From the NCBI GenBank assembly GCA_946699065.1, contig CAMPDV010001202.1, forward strand, positions 62,001-126,000: a DNA stretch of 64,000 nt. The letters are read 5' to 3'. The DNA comes from Loxodes magnus. Its lineage: Eukaryota > Ciliophora > Karyorelictea > Loxodida > Loxodidae. The notes below the pieces were generated by a model. That model was not told the origin of the DNA. It did no database searches and saw only the letters and a program-made list of their open reading frames with translations. The number at the start of each line of letters is the position of its first letter. The stretch's first letter is position 1. The position numbers were made by a program, and so were the translations under genes. This document shows, in pieces, positions 61,168 to 64,000 of this stretch.

Positions 61168-62313
61168 ATTTAGTCTCTTAGTTTAAGATAATAAAAAATT
61201 CCTTTTTATTAATTGTCGCATTTACTTTTAATTTGAACAAATACTAAAGAATATTTTGCTCTAATAGCCTTTAATTTATTTAACACAATAATCTTATTTA
61301 ATAAAAAGCTTCTTTATATAGCTTCTGATTTTAAATTTTATTTTATTTATGTAAAAAATCATTTTCTTTCCTCTCATTGCACCTTTCTTACTTCTATTCT
61401 TCATCTTAGGATTTATTTTATTCTTCTATGCTTCTAATTGTTTTTATATACTTAATCCAAAAGATTATGCTTTTTTCTATAAAATGTATTAAACTTTCTT
61501 ATGTGAATTGTATTTTCATTAGACTTAACTTATTACATAGCATGTTATATATCTTACTTGTAATACAAATATAAGCTTAATCTAGTTTAAAATAGCTTGC
61601 TTTTAGTTATTATGCGATAAAAATTCTTATAAGAATTGGCTTTAAAAAGGAATATAAGCTTACTATTACCTAAAAACTGGAACTAAAAGCATTTTTGCTT
61701 TAATTTAAGCTAAATCAGTTCAAAAATCCAAACTCTGATATTGTATTTTTATAGTCAAAATGTTCTTATTACGATTTACCGTATCAAAGATATTTAAGTA
61801 GTAGCATTTAAATTTATCAACTTGATGCTTATAAAATAGTATTTTCTAAGAGTATAATAAACTTCTTACTTTTAAATTGAAAACAAATTCTTCTATAAAG
61901 GTTCTAGCTTTAAAGGATGCTTTCAACTACTGGCTTTAGTCTTTAATCTTTATACTTAGTCATTTATATGGCTGAACTAATCGCTCTGGAAGGTATGTAA
62001 GGTGTCAATCTCCCTCTCTAAATTAGTCACTCGCAAGTCAAGCATATCTTAAAGTCTGTGGTTGATTTACTCTGCCATTTTTTTGTGGAGTTTCTTAATC
62101 TATTCCTGGAGGTTCAGCGCCACCTTGATGTGCTGTTCTTAATTCATCTGTCCAGAAACATTGGATTTTAAGACCTCTGGTGTAATGCAGACTTCACCTT
62201 TTTTCTACGTTTCTCTCACGAGATAGGCATTATTGCATCATGTGTGCTTTCTGATAGTTCTGCTGCACTCCGAGTTCCTATTCCTTTGGAGCGGCAAAGA
62301 ATTCCTTTCTGAA
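61168..62313 (-). pseudogene. G1, copy C
   Basis: Inverse of the A gene with minor differences; same breaks. Confidence 0.5.
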
Positions 62314-62659
62314 ATGAATAATCTTTTTAGTTCTATTGATTGGACTTAATGATCTAAAATACTTATAGAGAATATAAGCATTTTATCATATTCTTTAATT
62401 AAAGAAATACGTAAACATGATATAATACTAATTTTAAAATATCAATTTCAATTAATTTAAGCTTTTAAATTATCTAAGCCAATAAATGCTTCCTTTAAAA
62501 TATCAAGAATAATCTTAAAATAATTATGAGAATATTGCTTATATTATTGTAAGAACCTAAGAGAAATATGAGAAAAACAAAGATTAGACAAAAAATTAAT
62601 GTTAAGCACTATTAATATTTTATACTTTTAATTTTTAAGTTTTTTATTTAAAGTTCATA

Positions 62660-64000
62660 TCACCAATGGAAAAGATCTATTTCTAAAGCTTCAACCATAT
62701 AATTTCGAATATCTTTAACAACTTCTTGAAATTTGGTTTTTTCAAAGGTAACATTACAAGCTGGACATTTAATTTCATATATTATGCTTAGCTGGCTTTT
62801 TAATTTTTATGGATCTTAAGTCAAAGGAATTATGCTTTAGTTAGCTTATTATTTATATAGCATTATAATGCACTCTTCACAAAATTCATGATTGCAATTC
62901 ATTACATAATTGTTCTAAAAACTCTAGCAATGATTGCATTCACTTAAAGCTTTTGTAAACATATTTTCCTAGTTTATTTCACTCTTTATTTATTTGTAAA
63001 AGTTAAAAAATTCTTTCTTTTACAATAAACTTACCTTTTTAAAAGGATTTTAGTAGAGGAAACCTTACTAGTATTCACCAAATTAATTCATCTATTTGCT
63101 ACCTTTATTTTATGATTTCTTCTTTTGCTTGATAAAGAATTGTCTTTTTCCCTCTCGTTAAAAAATATTAAATAAATTATTTGTTTTTTAGCAATTATGA
63201 CATGAGAATTCTAAAGATTATAACTGCTATTAATAAAGAGCATCTTATTATTATTTCTTATTATGTATCTTATATAAATCTAATCCAACTGACTAAAATA
63301 AACTCTAAATGCACATCTAGCAAATGTAATGACCACAATCCATTTTTAAATTCTAAGAAGATTTAAAGCAAAAATTGCATTTACTTTATTCGCTTTCATC
63401 TTATGTATCTTCTTAATCGTAATCTACTAATTAAATCTATCCTCTAAGCATAAAATATTAAACTGTATTCCTAACTTTTTGATTATCCACCTAGAAGGAA
63501 CATTCTGGACAAGTCAATTTAAAGTCTAACTTTTATTTAAATTGAGACTAAGATTACTTCTATATATGAGAGCTTAGGTATTTGTCTAAGCATAATTCGC
63601 AGAGAATATGATTGCAAGTTAGTTGAAAAGATTAGGAGTTTGTACATTTAGTGCATGGTTTGTTAACTAAGCTTAATATATTTCCTTTAGCATTTAAATT
63701 TTTAATAGTTTCTATTATTTGGCTTTGATCAACGTCAAAATAATAACACTACTCAACTTAAGAGTTGTTTCAGTAATCTAATATCTGTTGATCAGTTATA
63801 CTTTATTGGTGTTGGTAGTTTTAAGAGTGTTAAATGGCTTGACTATTGTTAATTAGCTGGTCTTTCTGTTCTATTAGTTTCTGTAAGGAAGCAAGTTACT
63901 GCTTAATATCTTGATTTTGTATCTTAAGCTACTAAATTAGGTAAGTTGTTTCTTACTCTAATTAATTGGGAGAGATTACTTAAGCATAATGTTGATTGTT
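62660..64000 (-). CDS. B-box and triple-RING protein, copy C (5' part outside window)
   Basis: The three RINGs are intact. The final codon before TGA is TGG here (TGC in A and B). The N-terminal B-box lies beyond the window. Confidence 0.75.

Larger units (their letters stand above)
51362..64000 (-). repeat. Large repeat unit, copy C (inverted)
   Basis: Reverse complement of A from about 13299 down to about 508, where the window ends. A 150-base deletion relative to A lies near 56412. The left end lies inside LINE1. Confidence 0.95.

Noticed and set aside
1..64000. Standard-code ORFs of 60-106 codons as genes
   Set aside because: They lie antisense to, or inside, longer Gln-recoded genes or in T-rich DNA, and show no domain signatures of their own.

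Overview
The window reads as nuclear DNA of a ciliate. It is very AT-rich, and long protein-like stretches appear only when TAA and TAG are read as glutamine. With the standard code every gene breaks into short pieces. There is also evidence that TGA is sometimes read as tryptophan while still ending genes. It sits at the conserved Trp position of two FHA domains and interrupts otherwise coherent reverse-transcriptase (RT) frames, and in one place TGA in copy A is TGG in copy B. That combination (UAR=Gln, UGA=Trp or stop) is the known karyorelictid-type code. The TGA=Trp part and any species name are inferences.

Most of the window is made of copies of one segment of about 13-16 kb. Copy A (1-16241) and copy B (24329-40573) are direct repeats, 24.33 kb apart. 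Copy C (51362-64000) is the same unit inverted and cut at both ends. A diverged piece D (48968-51357) lies back to back with C. A and B look almost identical up to about position 12880 of A and clearly diverge after it. D lacks a 0.5 kb insertion and a 40-base deletion shared by A, B and C, so it keeps an older state.

Order within a unit: a B-box plus triple-RING protein; a broken family here called G (G1-G5), with an F-x-x-G-F-F start, a coiled coil and a CCHC knuckle; a 0.5 kb insertion (E520); a GC-rich island that may be a structured RNA; a small unknown gene (H); a secreted acidic protein (S); and a decayed non-LTR retrotransposon (LINE1).

The regions between copies hold further non-LTR elements on the minus strand: LINE2 with endonuclease and RT domains, LINE4 with RT, and LINE3 with an ORF1 and an endonuclease. 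They also hold a tandem-FHA protein and a coiled-coil protein. Most retroelement and G genes carry frameshifts. The B-box/RING and S genes look intact, and H is open apart from one internal TGA. No rRNA, CRISPR array or convincing tRNA was found, and no telomere repeat was seen.
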